Assembly: GCA_026989505.1 (NCBI GenBank)
Contig: JALSJF010000148.1
Span: 1-61,952, forward strand
DNA: 61,952 bases
Direction of reading: 5' to 3'
From: Cyclobacteriaceae bacterium
Lineage (GTDB): Bacteria > Bacteroidota > Bacteroidia > Cytophagales > Cyclobacteriaceae
Notes under the pieces: model-generated
Told to the model about the DNA's origin: nothing
The model's database searches: none
What the model saw: only the letters and a program-made list of their open reading frames with translations
Shown: positions 15,595 through 25,234 of the stretch, in pieces
Layout: each line of letters opens with the position of its first letter
Numbering within the stretch: position 1 is the first letter of the stretch
Program-made: the position numbers and the translations under genes

Positions 15595-16689
15595 ATGAAA
15601 TACCTCTCCGAATACCGTGACCCGGAACTGGCCCGGCAATACCTGGCCGAAATAAAAAAAACGGTTACCCGGCCGTGGTCGATTATGGAGGTGTGTGGCG
15701 GCCAGACCCACAGCCTGGTAAAAAATGGCATTATTGCTATGCTGCCGCAAGAGATTACCATGATCCACGGCCCGGGATGCCCGGTATGTGTAACCCCCCT
15801 CCACCTGATTGACAAAGCTGTGCACCTGGCCCTTGAAAAAGGGGTTGTCTTGTGCTCATTTGGCGATATGCTGCGGGTACCGGGCTCAGAAAAAAGCCTC
15901 CTCGAAGCCAAGGCAGCCGGTGCCGATGTGCGTATTTTGTATTCCCCCCTGGAAGCCGTAAACATTGCGGCCGAAAACCCTGACAAAGAAGTAGTGTTCT
16001 TTGCCGTAGGTTTTGAAACCACCGCCCCGGCCAATGCCCTGTCGGTTGTAGATGCCGCCCGCAGAGGGCTGAAAAACTACAGTATCCTGGCCTCGCATGT
16101 GCTGGTGCCCCCGGCTATCGAGGCGATTATGGAAGATGTGGACAGCCATATTGACGGCTTCCTGGCTGCCGGCCACGTCTGTACGATCATGGGCACTTTT
16201 GAGTACTACCCGCTGGTAGAACGCTTTAAGGTACCTATTGTGGTTACCGGCTTTGAACCCCTCGATATTTTACAGGGGATTTTAATGGTCGTCAGGCAGC
16301 TCGAGCAGGGCCGGGCCGAAGTGGAAAACCAATATGCCCGCATTGTGCGCGAAGAAGGGAACCCCGAGGCCCAGAAAACCATTTATGAGGTTTTTGAGGT
16401 TACCGACCGCCTCTGGCGGGGCATGGAAATCATCCCCATGAGCGGTTACCGGGTAAAAGACAAGTATGCCGCCTATGACGCTACGCAAAAATTTCGTATC
16501 AATCTGGTTGAGGCCGAAGAAAACCCGGCTTGTCTGGCCGGGGAAATTATGAAAGGGATAAAAAAACCTTTCGAGTGCCCCGAATTTGGCAAAACCTGCA
16601 AGCCCACCAACCCCCTGGGTGCGCCTATGGTAAGCAGCGAAGGGGCTTGTGCCGCCTATTTCCATTATTCCGGGCTGGTAGAAGGCTAA
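15595..16689 (+). CDS. hypD: Hydrogenase Fe-cofactor assembly protein HypD
   Basis: A 364-residue FeS protein on which the Fe(CN)2CO unit is built with HypC. Conserved cysteines are visible: Cys34 in [10 protein letters not shown], and Cys62 and Cys65 in [11 protein letters not shown]. The redox-active pair and [4Fe-4S] ligands lie in the C-terminal segment ([22 protein letters not shown] and EGACAAYF). The [10 protein letters not shown] block is also typical. Length is normal, and hypX begins 4 bases after the stop. Confidence 0.96.
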   Translation: MKYLSEYRDPELARQYLAEIKKTVTRPWSIMEVCGGQTHSLVKNGIIAMLPQEITMIHGPGCPVCVTPLHLIDKAVHLALEKGVVLCSFGDMLRVPGSEKSLLEAKAAGADVRILYSPLEAVNIAAENPDKEVVFFAVGFETTAPANALSVVDAARRGLKNYSILASHVLVPPAIEAIMEDVDSHIDGFLAAGHVCTIMGTFEYYPLVERFKVPIVVTGFEPLDILQGILMVVRQLEQGRAEVENQYARIVREEGNPEAQKTIYEVFEVTDRLWRGMEIIPMSGYRVKDKYAAYDATQKFRINLVEAEENPACLAGEIMKGIKKPFECPEFGKTCKPTNPLGAPMVSSEGACAAYFHYSGLVEG

Positions 16690-16693
16690 CCCG

Positions 16694-18415
16694 ATGAAAA
16701 TCCAGTTCCTCACCAATACGTTCAACGGTATGGCCCAGCGCCTGTGGCTCGAACTCGACCGGCTGAACCATGAGGTAAAAGTACAAACCGGCACCTCCCC
16801 GGCAGCCATGATCAGTGCCGTAGAAACCTACCGCCCCGACCTTATCATTGCCCCCTACCTTACGGCCAGGATACCAGCCGCTATCTGGCAGCACTACACC
16901 TGCCTGGTGGTACACCCGGGCGTTGCCGGTGACCGGGGGGCATCGTCACTCGACTGGGCGATCCTTGAAGAAGCAGCAACCTGGGGGACAAGTATTATTC
17001 AGGCCACCGAAAAAATGGATGCCGGCCCGCTTTGGGCCTCCTTCGAGTTTCCCCTGCGGCCGGTGAGCAAAGCCCAACTCTACCGCCATGAAGTTACCCA
17101 GGCAGCCGTTAAGGGGGTGTTGTCGGCCCTGAAAAAATGGGCAGCAGGTGAACCGCCCCTACCCGCCCCGGCCGGTAAATGGCGTAGGAAAACAAACCAG
17201 GAGGACGTTAAATTCAACTGGCAAGAACCCGCCACTGCCATCCTGAAAAAAATCCGCGCAGCCGATAGTAGCCCCGGGGTATTGGTGCAGCTTTTTAATC
17301 AAGATTATTATGCTTATGGCGCCCATAAGGAAGAAAAACTCAAAGGCCGCCCCGGGCAGGTAATGGCACAACGGCAGCAAGCCATATGCGTAGCCACAGG
17401 CGATGCGGCCCTTTGGCTTACCCACCTGAAACCTGCTACGGAAGGCGGCATTAAATTGCCGGCTACGCTGGCGCTGGGGGATGCCGCCACCCCCCTCCCG
17501 GAGAAGGGGCTCAGCCCATTTGCAAACCCCGGTTATGCCACCTGGCAGGAAATCCGCTTTGCGCAGGAGGGGGCTATCGGCTATTTGCATTTCAACTTTT
17601 ACAACGGGGCCATGAGTACCCGCCAATGTCAGCGGTTACGGGAAACTTTTGCCGAAGCCAAGAAGCGGGTGAAACTAATTGTCCTGATGGGCGGTCACGA
17701 CTTATGGTCAAACGGTATCCACCTGAATGTAATTGAAGCTGCCCGGGACCCGGCCGCAACCTCATGGGAAAACATCAATGCCCTGAACGACTTGATCCTG
17801 GAAATTATTGAAGCTACCGGCCACTACATTATCAGCGCCCTGCACGGCAATGCCGGGGCCGGAGGGGTAGCCCTGGCCCTGGCGGCCGACAAGGTGCTGG
17901 CCCGTGAAGGCATTGTTCTTAACCCCCACACAAAAAATATGGGGCTTTACGGCTCCGAATATTGGACCTACCTGTTACCGAAACGGATTGGCATTGACAA
18001 GGCCACCAAATTTACCGAAGAGTGCCTTCCCTGGGGGGTAGCCGTAGCCAAAGAAATTGGCCTGATAGATGATTACCACGGAGAAACAACCCACGATTTT
18101 ACCGCCTTTATCCGGCAACAGGCGCAGGCCATCATAAAATTACCTTATTTTGACAAGCTGCTGCAAGCCAAGCGGTTTCTGCGCAGAAAAGATGAGATGA
18201 ATAAGCCGCTAGCCGATTACCGTGCAGAAGAACTGGCTAAAATGAAGAAAAACTTTTACGATAACGATAAACATTACCATGAAAAACGTTTCAACTTTGT
18301 GCATAAGGTAGCCCCTGAACAGGCACACAGTATGGCCGGCCTCTATGCAAGCCGCAGGGCAATCTACCGGAAACGCAAATGGGAACCGATCAATTACAAA
18401 GACCAAACCCGATGA
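16694..18415 (+). CDS. hypX: HypX/HoxX, enzyme supplying the CO ligand under aerobic conditions
   Basis: A 573-residue two-domain enzyme. The N-terminal half resembles N10-formyl-THF-dependent transferases (VVHPGVAGDRGASSLDWAI, about 75-93, then MDAGPLWASFEF). The C-terminal half (about 290-500) is a crotonase fold with the oxyanion-hole region ISALHGNAGAGGVALALAAD. HypX transfers formate carbon to CoA and decarbonylates formyl-CoA to CO for the NiFe site, a route found in aerobic H2 oxidisers. Its presence suggests that hydrogenase is made in air. The stop overlaps hypE by 4 bases (ATGA). Confidence 0.94.
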   Translation: MKIQFLTNTFNGMAQRLWLELDRLNHEVKVQTGTSPAAMISAVETYRPDLIIAPYLTARIPAAIWQHYTCLVVHPGVAGDRGASSLDWAILEEAATWGTSIIQATEKMDAGPLWASFEFPLRPVSKAQLYRHEVTQAAVKGVLSALKKWAAGEPPLPAPAGKWRRKTNQEDVKFNWQEPATAILKKIRAADSSPGVLVQLFNQDYYAYGAHKEEKLKGRPGQVMAQRQQAICVATGDAALWLTHLKPATEGGIKLPATLALGDAATPLPEKGLSPFANPGYATWQEIRFAQEGAIGYLHFNFYNGAMSTRQCQRLRETFAEAKKRVKLIVLMGGHDLWSNGIHLNVIEAARDPAATSWENINALNDLILEIIEATGHYIISALHGNAGAGGVALALAADKVLAREGIVLNPHTKNMGLYGSEYWTYLLPKRIGIDKATKFTEECLPWGVAVAKEIGLIDDYHGETTHDFTAFIRQQAQAIIKLPYFDKLLQAKRFLRRKDEMNKPLADYRAEELAKMKKNFYDNDKHYHEKRFNFVHKVAPEQAHSMAGLYASRRAIYRKRKWEPINYKDQTR

Positions 18416-19470
18416 GCAATAAAACAAGCAAAATGCAATTGCAGTGCCCCATGCCAAAGCTGGATTTTGATGTTATTACCCTGGGCCACGGCAGTGGCGG
18501 GGTGTTAACCAACAAACTATTAGACAGCGGGGTGTTCGACCTGCTGAAAAACCCCGTCCTCGATGAACGGCATGACGGGGCCACCCTGAACTTAAACGGC
18601 CGCATGGCTTTTTCTACGGATAGTTTTTTGGTGTCGCCCCTATTTTTCCCCGGAGGGAATATTGGTGAACTGGCGGTAAACGGCACCGTAAACGACCTGG
18701 CCATGTGCGGGGCTACGCCCAGGTACTTATCCCTCAGCTTTATTATTGAAGAAGGGCTGCCCATGACGGAATTTTGGGATATCCTGGTGTCGATTAAAAA
18801 TGCCTGTACGCGAGCCGGGGTTACCGTAGTGACCGGAGATACCAAGGTAGTAGAAAAAGGCAAAGGCGATAAAATTTTTATCAACACCTCCGGCATCGGT
18901 GAAATCCACCCCAAGGCGAATATCAGCACCCGGAATATCAAGGCCGGGGATAAAATCATTATCAGTGGCCAGGTGGCTGCCCACGGTATGGCCATCATGT
19001 CGGTGCGCGAAGGCCTGGAGTTTGAGGCGCAAATAGAAAGCGATACCACTAACCTCAACCCTACGGTGATCGGCCTTATCGCAGAATTTGGTGAACACCT
19101 GCACCTCGTTACCGACCCCACCCGCGGGGGGGTGGCCACCGTGCTGAAAGAAATTGCCCTGGCGGCTGGAGTAGGCATAGAAATAGCCCACAACAACATT
19201 CCCGTAGCCGGGCCGGTGGCCAATGCCTGTGAACTGTTGGGGTTAGACCCCCTATATGTAGCCAACGAAGGGGTGTTTATCAGTTTTGTGGCGGCCGCTT
19301 TTGCCGAAGACTATCTGGCCGCCCTGCAACAAACGCCAGACGGACAACATGCCCGTATTATGGGCGAAGCCGTAAACGACCATCCCGGGCAGGTTATCCT
19401 GGAAAGTGCCATTGGCGGCAAACGGGCCATCGGTATGCTGCCGGGGGAACAGTTGCCCAGGATATGTTAA
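18412..19470 (+). CDS. hypE: Hydrogenase expression/formation protein HypE
   Basis: A 352-residue PurM/ThiL-like ATP-binding protein that dehydrates a carbamoyl group on its C-terminal Cys to cyanide. The N-terminal ITLGHGSGG and ATP-site segments (FSTDSFLVSPLFFPGG, GNIGELAVNGTVNDLAMCGA) are present. The protein ends PRIC, with the required terminal Cys. I start at ATG 18412, which overlaps the hypX stop; a longer in-frame start at 18379 lies inside hypX. HypF, which loads the carbamoyl group, is not encoded in this window. Confidence 0.95.
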   Translation: MSNKTSKMQLQCPMPKLDFDVITLGHGSGGVLTNKLLDSGVFDLLKNPVLDERHDGATLNLNGRMAFSTDSFLVSPLFFPGGNIGELAVNGTVNDLAMCGATPRYLSLSFIIEEGLPMTEFWDILVSIKNACTRAGVTVVTGDTKVVEKGKGDKIFINTSGIGEIHPKANISTRNIKAGDKIIISGQVAAHGMAIMSVREGLEFEAQIESDTTNLNPTVIGLIAEFGEHLHLVTDPTRGGVATVLKEIALAAGVGIEIAHNNIPVAGPVANACELLGLDPLYVANEGVFISFVAAAFAEDYLAALQQTPDGQHARIMGEAVNDHPGQVILESAIGGKRAIGMLPGEQLPRIC

Positions 19471-19480
19471 GCCTGGTTAA

Positions 19481-20578
19481 ATGATGGCACTTTCCACTTT
19501 AGGCAATCAAGTTGATCAGGCAAGGATATTCAAAGGGGCCCGGGAAAAGCCTTTCTTAGCCCCAAGAGGGGTGTTTGTGACCAAAAACATACTTTTTGTG
19601 GCCGATACAGGGCAAAACCGGGTGTTTATTTGGCCCGAAATGCCGGCTACCGAATATGCCGAACCCACGGTTATCCTGGGGCAGCATGCCGTGGCAGATT
19701 TTGGCCGCAATGCCGATGGGGTAGTTACCGCCAGTTCCCTGCAGTACCCATCAGGGCTATGGAGCGATGGCCATAAACTAATTGTGGCGGATGCCTGGAA
19801 CCACCGGGTGTTAATCTGGCATACCCTGCCCACCACCAACGCCCAGCCAGCCGATGTGGTTATCGGCCAGCCCGGGTTTACCACCAACCAACCCAATGTG
19901 CAGGGTATTGGGGCCGCCCCCACAGCGCAAACATTAAACTGGCCTTATGGCGTTTTTTCCGATGGGCAGCACTTGTGGATTGCCGATACCGGTAACCGCA
20001 GGATTTTGTTTTACCACACAATCCCAACAGCCAATTATGTTGCAGCCGACAAGGTGATTGGTAAACCCGGTTTTACCTCCCGCGATTATGCCAACCACGA
20101 ACCCCTCTGGCCTTATTCAGTCAAAGTCAATGCCCGGGGGGCAATGGCCGTGGCCGACACCCAGTTTTACCGGACGCTGCTGTGGCATGATTACCGCCAG
20201 GCGTTTAATAACCCCGCAGAAGTTATCATCGGACAACCTGATTTTGACAGTTGCGGGCAAAACCAGTACCGGCTTGCCCCCGAAGCCAATACCCTTAACT
20301 GGACCTACGATGCCTGCTTCTACAAAAAGGGCTTGCTTATTAACGATACCGGCAACAGCCGGATACTCGTATTTAAAGACACGCCCCGGCACAACAACGC
20401 CCCGGCCGATGCCTTGATTGGCCGGCCGGATTTTAACACCGGCAGCGAATACCAGGAAACCATGATGGGCACAGATAAAGCCCTTTACTGGCCTTTCTCC
20501 ATCATCACCTATAAAAACCAACTGGTTATAGCCGACACCGGCAACCACCGCCTGGTTATTTGCCGCTTAAAAGCTTAG
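19481..20578 (+). CDS. NHL-repeat six-bladed beta-propeller protein of the hydrogenase cluster
   Basis: A 365-residue soluble protein without a signal peptide. Six copies of an ADTGNxR-type motif start at about residues 41, 103, 168, 225, 288 and 351, spaced near 62 residues, so it should fold as a six-bladed propeller. Between blades a second motif of the form VIGQPxF recurs (about 65, 128, 193, 249 and 312). NHL propellers bind proteins or small ligands; no catalytic residues are evident. NHL genes also lie near group 2a hydrogenases in other phyla, as I recall. It follows hypE by 10 bases and its last 12 bases overlap the converging transporter gene. Confidence 0.88.
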   Translation: MMALSTLGNQVDQARIFKGAREKPFLAPRGVFVTKNILFVADTGQNRVFIWPEMPATEYAEPTVILGQHAVADFGRNADGVVTASSLQYPSGLWSDGHKLIVADAWNHRVLIWHTLPTTNAQPADVVIGQPGFTTNQPNVQGIGAAPTAQTLNWPYGVFSDGQHLWIADTGNRRILFYHTIPTANYVAADKVIGKPGFTSRDYANHEPLWPYSVKVNARGAMAVADTQFYRTLLWHDYRQAFNNPAEVIIGQPDFDSCGQNQYRLAPEANTLNWTYDACFYKKGLLINDTGNSRILVFKDTPRHNNAPADALIGRPDFNTGSEYQETMMGTDKALYWPFSIITYKNQLVIADTGNHRLVICRLKA

Positions 20579-21271
20579 GTAAAGCCAATAAAAGCCAATT
20601 ACAACCGCAAACAAGCCCCCCGCCAGACGGATGCCATTAAGAAACAGGGTATTGTGCTCCTGCCGGGTGTGGGTAACAATCCGGTCTAACACCAGGGCAT
20701 AGGACGTCATGGCCAGCACCGTGCCAATGGCAAAGCCGCTGATATACTCCACGGTCTCGAGGCGGGTTTGAAAGCTGAGAGCCGGCAGCAGCAGCAAGAA
20801 ATGGGCTATACCCGCCAGGCCGTGAACCAGGCCAATACCGAAAGAGGAGAACAGGTTTTGCTTTATCGCTTGCGGATGGGTATGTTCATGCGCATGGGAA
20901 TGATCATGTTCGTGCTTGTGAATGTGGATATAGGGTTGGCCATCGGTATGGATATGCGGATGGCTATGCGTTTTCTGGCCGTAGAAAATACGGTAAAACG
21001 ACCACACCCCGACCCCGATAAGGATCACACCTACACTTTGCTCACTATAGGCCGAGATTATATCTACCGGGATTAATTCCTTAAAGAAAAGCAGCAAAAC
21101 GCCTATAAGCAACATGCCGGCCAAATGCCCCAGGCCCCAGGTCAGGCCTATTTTCCAGGCTTTGCGTTTGGTTTCGATGACCAACGGGGTAACGGCCGCC
21201 AAATGGTCGGGGCCGGAGATTACATGCAGCATAGAGGCCAGGATGCCGGCCAGAAGCAAAAAATTATCCAT
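20567..21271 (-). CDS. NicO/UreH-family nickel-type transporter with His-rich loop
   Basis: A 234-residue membrane protein with about six helices. The first helix carries HVISGPDHLAAVTP (His16, Asp22, His23), resembling the HxxxxDH metal motif of NiCoT/UreH/RcnA proteins. A cytoplasmic or periplasmic loop at 102-132 has 13 histidines, mostly alternating, a likely metal store. A second SFGIGLVHGLAGIAHFLLLLPAL block is typical of the UreH group. Convergence with the hydrogenase operon (12-base overlap) fits nickel supply to HupL, although RcnA-like export or cobalt cannot be excluded. Confidence 0.8.
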   Translation of the reverse strand: MDNFLLLAGILASMLHVISGPDHLAAVTPLVIETKRKAWKIGLTWGLGHLAGMLLIGVLLLFFKELIPVDIISAYSEQSVGVILIGVGVWSFYRIFYGQKTHSHPHIHTDGQPYIHIHKHEHDHSHAHEHTHPQAIKQNLFSSFGIGLVHGLAGIAHFLLLLPALSFQTRLETVEYISGFAIGTVLAMTSYALVLDRIVTHTRQEHNTLFLNGIRLAGGLFAVVIGFYWLYLSF

Positions 21272-21276
21272 CCGCC

Positions 21277-21284
21277 CAAAACTA
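21277..21284 (-). promoter_or_regulatory. -7 element of the NicO-type transporter gene
   Basis: TAGTTTTG on the minus strand matches TAnnTTTG and ends only 5 bases before the ATG at 21271, so the transcript would be leaderless or nearly so. The -33 region is poor. Confidence 0.4.
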
Positions 21285-21491
21285 AATAATATTTGCCGGG
21301 AAAGGAGGTAATTTGCAGGTTAAAAAGGCGGCCGCCCGGCTACTGCCCTGGTATGCGCATCGTTGCAATACCATGATCGTGGCGGCTGCCGGGAGGCCTT
21401 CCCTGGATATCCCCCTGTCACCCTCCGGTCATATAACCCTTCCGTTCATCAATTATTTGAGGTTCGGGCCACAAATCAAGGCAGATAAGAA

Positions 21492-21499
21492 TAAATTTG
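21492..21499 (+). promoter_or_regulatory. -7 element of the amidase gene
   Basis: TAAATTTG matches TAnnTTTG and lies 24 bases before the ATG at 21524. It also argues against a longer frame starting at 21497, inside the element. The 200 bases before it hold no gene that I can support. Confidence 0.45.
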
Positions 21500-21523
21500 T
21501 TTGCCACGGTAAACTACAGTACA

Positions 21524-23167
21524 ATGAAAAATTCAGCCTTCCTCCTGCTGCTTCTCTCCCTGGCCTGCCAGCCCGGGCCTGAAACGGTTATCGCCCCCTG
21601 GGTGCCGTATGATGAATCCGAAGAACTGGCACAAAACGCCAACCATGAATCGGTAAAAATGCGCTTTAAGCTGATTCAGTCGAAAAACCTTGATAAAAAC
21701 GCTAACTGGAAAAATATAGCCGGGCAGATCCGTAATTTCACCGAAGAAGATTACCAAACCCTTAAGCCGCTGATCTTCGGCCAGGATATCCCCACCTTGC
21801 AAAGGCACATCCGGTCAGGCGCCCTTACCTACGAAAAACTTACCCAGTGGTACCTCTACCGGATCGTAAAATTTGAAAACGACCGGCATAAAATGCTTAA
21901 CGCAATCATTTCTATTAACCCCAATGCCGTTAACGAAGCCCGGTTGCGGGATAAGAACAAATCGGCCAGCGACCATCCGATATACGGTATGCCGGTGCTG
22001 CTGAAAGACAATATAAACTTTGCCGGCCTGCCCACCACAGCCGGGGCGGTGGCCTTTAAAGATAACTTTACGGCCAATGCCTTTATTACCGGCAGGATAA
22101 TTGCCCGGGGCGGCATTATCCTGGGCAAAACCAACCTCAGTGAGTGGGCCAACTACCTTTGTTTGGGTTGCCCCAACGGCTATAGCGCCATGGGCGGGCA
22201 AACCCTCAATGCTTATGGGCGCAGAATAATCGATACCGGAGGCTCCAGTTCCGGCAGCGGTGTGGCCATGGCAGCCAACTATGCAGCCGTAGCCGTGGGT
22301 ACCGAAACCTCGGGGTCAATCCTGTCGCCTTCAAGCAAAAGCTCGCTGGTGGGGCTTAAGCCAACCGTAGGGCTGCTGAGCCGGGGCGGCATAGTGCCTA
22401 TCTCCGGCACCCTGGATACCCCCGGGCCCATGACCCGCAACGTAATTGACAATGCCATATTACTGGATGCCATGGCGGGGGAAGACCCGGCCGATGCCGC
22501 TACCAGGGATAGCCCCAAAGACAAAACCTATTGGCAAGATTTGGCTAATGGTACGCTGGAGGGCTTGCGCTTTGGGGTGAATAAGCAAATGCTGCAAGAT
22601 TCTATCTACCGGTTAACCGTAGATAAAATTGTGAAACTGGGCGGCATTGCCGTAGAGTTTGAGCCGGAAAAGGTAGATTTTACCGGTTTCGGCAACCTCC
22701 TCAGTGCCGACATGAAGGTGGACCTGCCCGCTTATATTAAAAACTATGCTTCAGAGGCCATCACCTTTAACTCCGTGGCCGATATTGTGGCCTTTAACCG
22801 CCAGGATTCGGCCCTGCGCATACCTTACGGACAGGCGCGTTTTGCGGGCATATTGCATGTTAACCTCAGTAAAGAGGAAGCAGAAGCGCTAAAGCAGCGG
22901 TTGCATAGCGAGGGGGTAAGGTTTTTTGCTACCCCCATGGCGAAATACCAGTTGGATGCCGTGTTGTCGGTAAATAACCGCAATGCCGGTTATGCTGCGG
23001 CTGCCTTTTACCCTTGCCTTACCGTACCTATGGGCTACCGCGCCAATGGCGAACCGGCCGGCCTTACTTTTATTGGCCGGCCATTTACGGAGGATAAGCT
23101 GCTGAAAATGGCTTATGCGTTTGAGCAAGGTAATAAAATACGTGTGCCGCCCAAAGGGTATGAGTAG
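21524..23167 (+). CDS. Amidase-signature lipoprotein
   Basis: A 547-residue member of the amidase signature family (Ser-cisSer-Lys hydrolases of carboxamides). The catalytic Lys is in GMPVLLKDNINF, and the signature GGSSSGSG is followed by GTETSGSI with the other serines. The N-terminus (MKNSAFLLLLLSLAC) is a lipoprotein signal with Cys15, so the enzyme sits in the periplasm or outer membrane. This is unlike cytoplasmic GatA; similar exported amidases occur in soil Bacteroidota, with unknown amide or peptide-amide substrates. I chose ATG 21524 because it starts the lipoprotein signal. Confidence 0.88.
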   Translation: MKNSAFLLLLLSLACQPGPETVIAPWVPYDESEELAQNANHESVKMRFKLIQSKNLDKNANWKNIAGQIRNFTEEDYQTLKPLIFGQDIPTLQRHIRSGALTYEKLTQWYLYRIVKFENDRHKMLNAIISINPNAVNEARLRDKNKSASDHPIYGMPVLLKDNINFAGLPTTAGAVAFKDNFTANAFITGRIIARGGIILGKTNLSEWANYLCLGCPNGYSAMGGQTLNAYGRRIIDTGGSSSGSGVAMAANYAAVAVGTETSGSILSPSSKSSLVGLKPTVGLLSRGGIVPISGTLDTPGPMTRNVIDNAILLDAMAGEDPADAATRDSPKDKTYWQDLANGTLEGLRFGVNKQMLQDSIYRLTVDKIVKLGGIAVEFEPEKVDFTGFGNLLSADMKVDLPAYIKNYASEAITFNSVADIVAFNRQDSALRIPYGQARFAGILHVNLSKEEAEALKQRLHSEGVRFFATPMAKYQLDAVLSVNNRNAGYAAAAFYPCLTVPMGYRANGEPAGLTFIGRPFTEDKLLKMAYAFEQGNKIRVPPKGYE

Positions 23168-23248
23168 GCGGTTGCAATTATTTTATTATCTTGGTAGGAA
23201 TATATAATGCTCAATAGCCGGGCTAATTAAGAAACCTGTTTATCCCCT

Positions 23249-24868
23249 ATGAAAATTCTAACCCCATGCCTGGCCCTGCTTGCAGCCGCCCTGATTCACG
23301 CCTGTACCACCACCAATACCAAAGAACAAGCAAGCCAGGAGAGTACTTCCACAGCTACCGAAGAAACCGCCCCGGCCCAACCGGCACAAGTTTATACCCA
23401 TCCGATTGAATACTTTAATGCGGTAGTAATAAATAATGGGGAACCAATTTATGATAGCGAAGAATTATTATACATTCCCGGATGGGACTATACCGTTACA
23501 AATTTTGCCTCTACGAGTACCATTTGCGCGGTATCGGATAGTGGGGAACAACTCTTGTTTATTCGAGGCACCGAAGAAAAAAAATACCAACTGTTTGCGA
23601 TAACGCCTACCCTAAACGAGTCTATTGAGTTTACCACGATTTCTTTGACCGACTATGAAACCGCCACTTCGCAATCCGTAGAAGTGTTTACCCAGGGTAT
23701 AGAGCAGCTTGATTTTGATGCGCTGCAAGCAAAAATAATAGCCGGAGCCACTAATATTACCCGGGCCAACGATTCCCTTTACATCGCTACAGAGCGAGGC
23801 AATATAGCCTTTCTTAACAAATTTATTGCGGAGACTGGCGAAGTAAACGAAGGTGGAGGGGTAGCCTATTATACGCTTATCAGCCAGCTTAACGATAATA
23901 TTATTTTACTGGCCCGGCACCGGTATCCCGCCATTGGTGTAGTGCTGGTAAATATGAAAAAAGGTCAACAATTCGCGTTAGAAACCGATGGTTTTATCCA
24001 TAATTTACATTGCTCGCCCAATGGCCGCTATCTGGCCCTGGATGCTGATGGCGGGGGTGATGATAGCCAATACGACCCCTTCGGCACCTTGTGGCTTTAT
24101 GACCTGGCCGGGGACAAACCTGCACTTATTTTTACCACAGGCCTGGGGCCCGTAGGTAAAAACACCCGGCTTAAATGGGTGGGGAACGAACAGGTACTGT
24201 TGTCAACCTTTTGCCGGAATTACCGGATGGCGATAAACGGCAAGACGAATCCTGCTGTGGCATCTGCGGAAACCGCAGCCTGGCCCTTTATTGCCGGCCG
24301 CTACGAGATGTCGCTTTCCCTGGCGTATGACGGGCAGATGGTAACGGGCTATTATAATAACGGCCGCTTCCGGGGCGACAATAATTTTGGCTGCTCCTTT
24401 TATTTTTATGGCAAGGCGGACGACAGCCCCGGCCCCCGGGCAGTTAAGGTTAACACCCTAAACCCGTTTGCCCTCTACCAACAACCCCGGGAAGGGGTAC
24501 TCAGGCTCCACAGCGAAGAAGGCGATATTCTTTCGTTGGTGGCCAACCTTAGTGCCGAGGAGTGTTGGGACCCGCAATTGGGTTGGGGCAACATTGCGGC
24601 CAGCCCCGGCATCAGTTTTACGTTAAGCATCCCGGAGCCGTGGCAGGAAATCCGCCTGGTAAACGTTGCCAAACTTTATTTTTACCAGGCGCCCGATGAA
24701 GCCACCCGGATGCCTGCCTATGTACTTAAAAACGATCCCCTGATGATCAGTGAACAGCAGGGCGGCTGGCTCAAGGCATCGTTTATCGGCAGCTCCGCTA
24801 CCACCAGCGGCTGGATAAAAGCAACAGAAACCCGTAGCTTAGCACAAATGGCCGGTACCGATGAATAA
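23249..24868 (+). CDS. Unknown lipoprotein with propeller-like segment and C-terminal SH3-like domain
   Basis: A 539-residue protein with a lipoprotein signal (MKILTPCLALLAAALIHAC; Cys19), followed by a low-complexity Thr/Glu/Ala linker. The middle (about 60-390) alternates short strands, and SPNGRYLALDADGG followed by GTLWLYDLAGDKPAL resembles a TolB/WD40-type blade. The last 60 residues (PAYVLKNDPLMISEQQGGWLKASF...SGWIKATE) look like a bacterial SH3 domain. No catalytic motif was seen. It stands alone between the amidase and the DUF4286 gene. I do not recognise the full-length family. Confidence 0.75.
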   Translation: MKILTPCLALLAAALIHACTTTNTKEQASQESTSTATEETAPAQPAQVYTHPIEYFNAVVINNGEPIYDSEELLYIPGWDYTVTNFASTSTICAVSDSGEQLLFIRGTEEKKYQLFAITPTLNESIEFTTISLTDYETATSQSVEVFTQGIEQLDFDALQAKIIAGATNITRANDSLYIATERGNIAFLNKFIAETGEVNEGGGVAYYTLISQLNDNIILLARHRYPAIGVVLVNMKKGQQFALETDGFIHNLHCSPNGRYLALDADGGGDDSQYDPFGTLWLYDLAGDKPALIFTTGLGPVGKNTRLKWVGNEQVLLSTFCRNYRMAINGKTNPAVASAETAAWPFIAGRYEMSLSLAYDGQMVTGYYNNGRFRGDNNFGCSFYFYGKADDSPGPRAVKVNTLNPFALYQQPREGVLRLHSEEGDILSLVANLSAEECWDPQLGWGNIAASPGISFTLSIPEPWQEIRLVNVAKLYFYQAPDEATRMPAYVLKNDPLMISEQQGGWLKASFIGSSATTSGWIKATETRSLAQMAGTDE

Positions 24869-24892
24869 CCCGGCCCTGATTTTTACAATGTT

Positions 24893-25192
24893 ATGATCTT
24901 ATACAATGTTACCGTAACCGTAGATGAGGCCATTCACGATGACTGGTACCACTGGATGACCACCGAGCACATTCCCCAGGTAATGGCCACCGGCAAATTC
25001 ACCGGTTGGAAACGCTACCGTGTGCTGTTGGAAAAGGAAGGGCAAATCACCTATTCCATACAGTATTTTGCCGAAAACATGGCCCAACTGCAACTTTATC
25101 AGGCCCTGCATGCCAATGAACTGCAAGCCAGGCACCGGCAAAAATTTGGCGACCGGGCCGTAGTATTCCGGACCATCCTGGAAGAAGCCTGA
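24893..25192 (+). CDS. DUF4286-family protein
   Basis: A 99-residue soluble protein of a small Bacteroidota family with a dimeric ferredoxin-like (ABM-type) fold. It begins MILYNVTVTVDEAIHDDWYHW and contains the typical HIPQVMATGKF and the QYFAENMAQLQLYQ helix. The function is unknown. It starts 24 bases after the lipoprotein gene and converges on the DUF4293 gene. Confidence 0.85.
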   Translation: MILYNVTVTVDEAIHDDWYHWMTTEHIPQVMATGKFTGWKRYRVLLEKEGQITYSIQYFAENMAQLQLYQALHANELQARHRQKFGDRAVVFRTILEEA

Positions 25193-25234
25193 GGCGAAAA
25201 ATTTTGCTGATCCCGGGGTTAGGGGTTATCCGGG

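Noticed and set aside
21313-21582. 89-codon open frame overlapping the amidase start
   Set aside because: It overlaps the lipoprotein signal of the amidase in another frame and covers its promoter.
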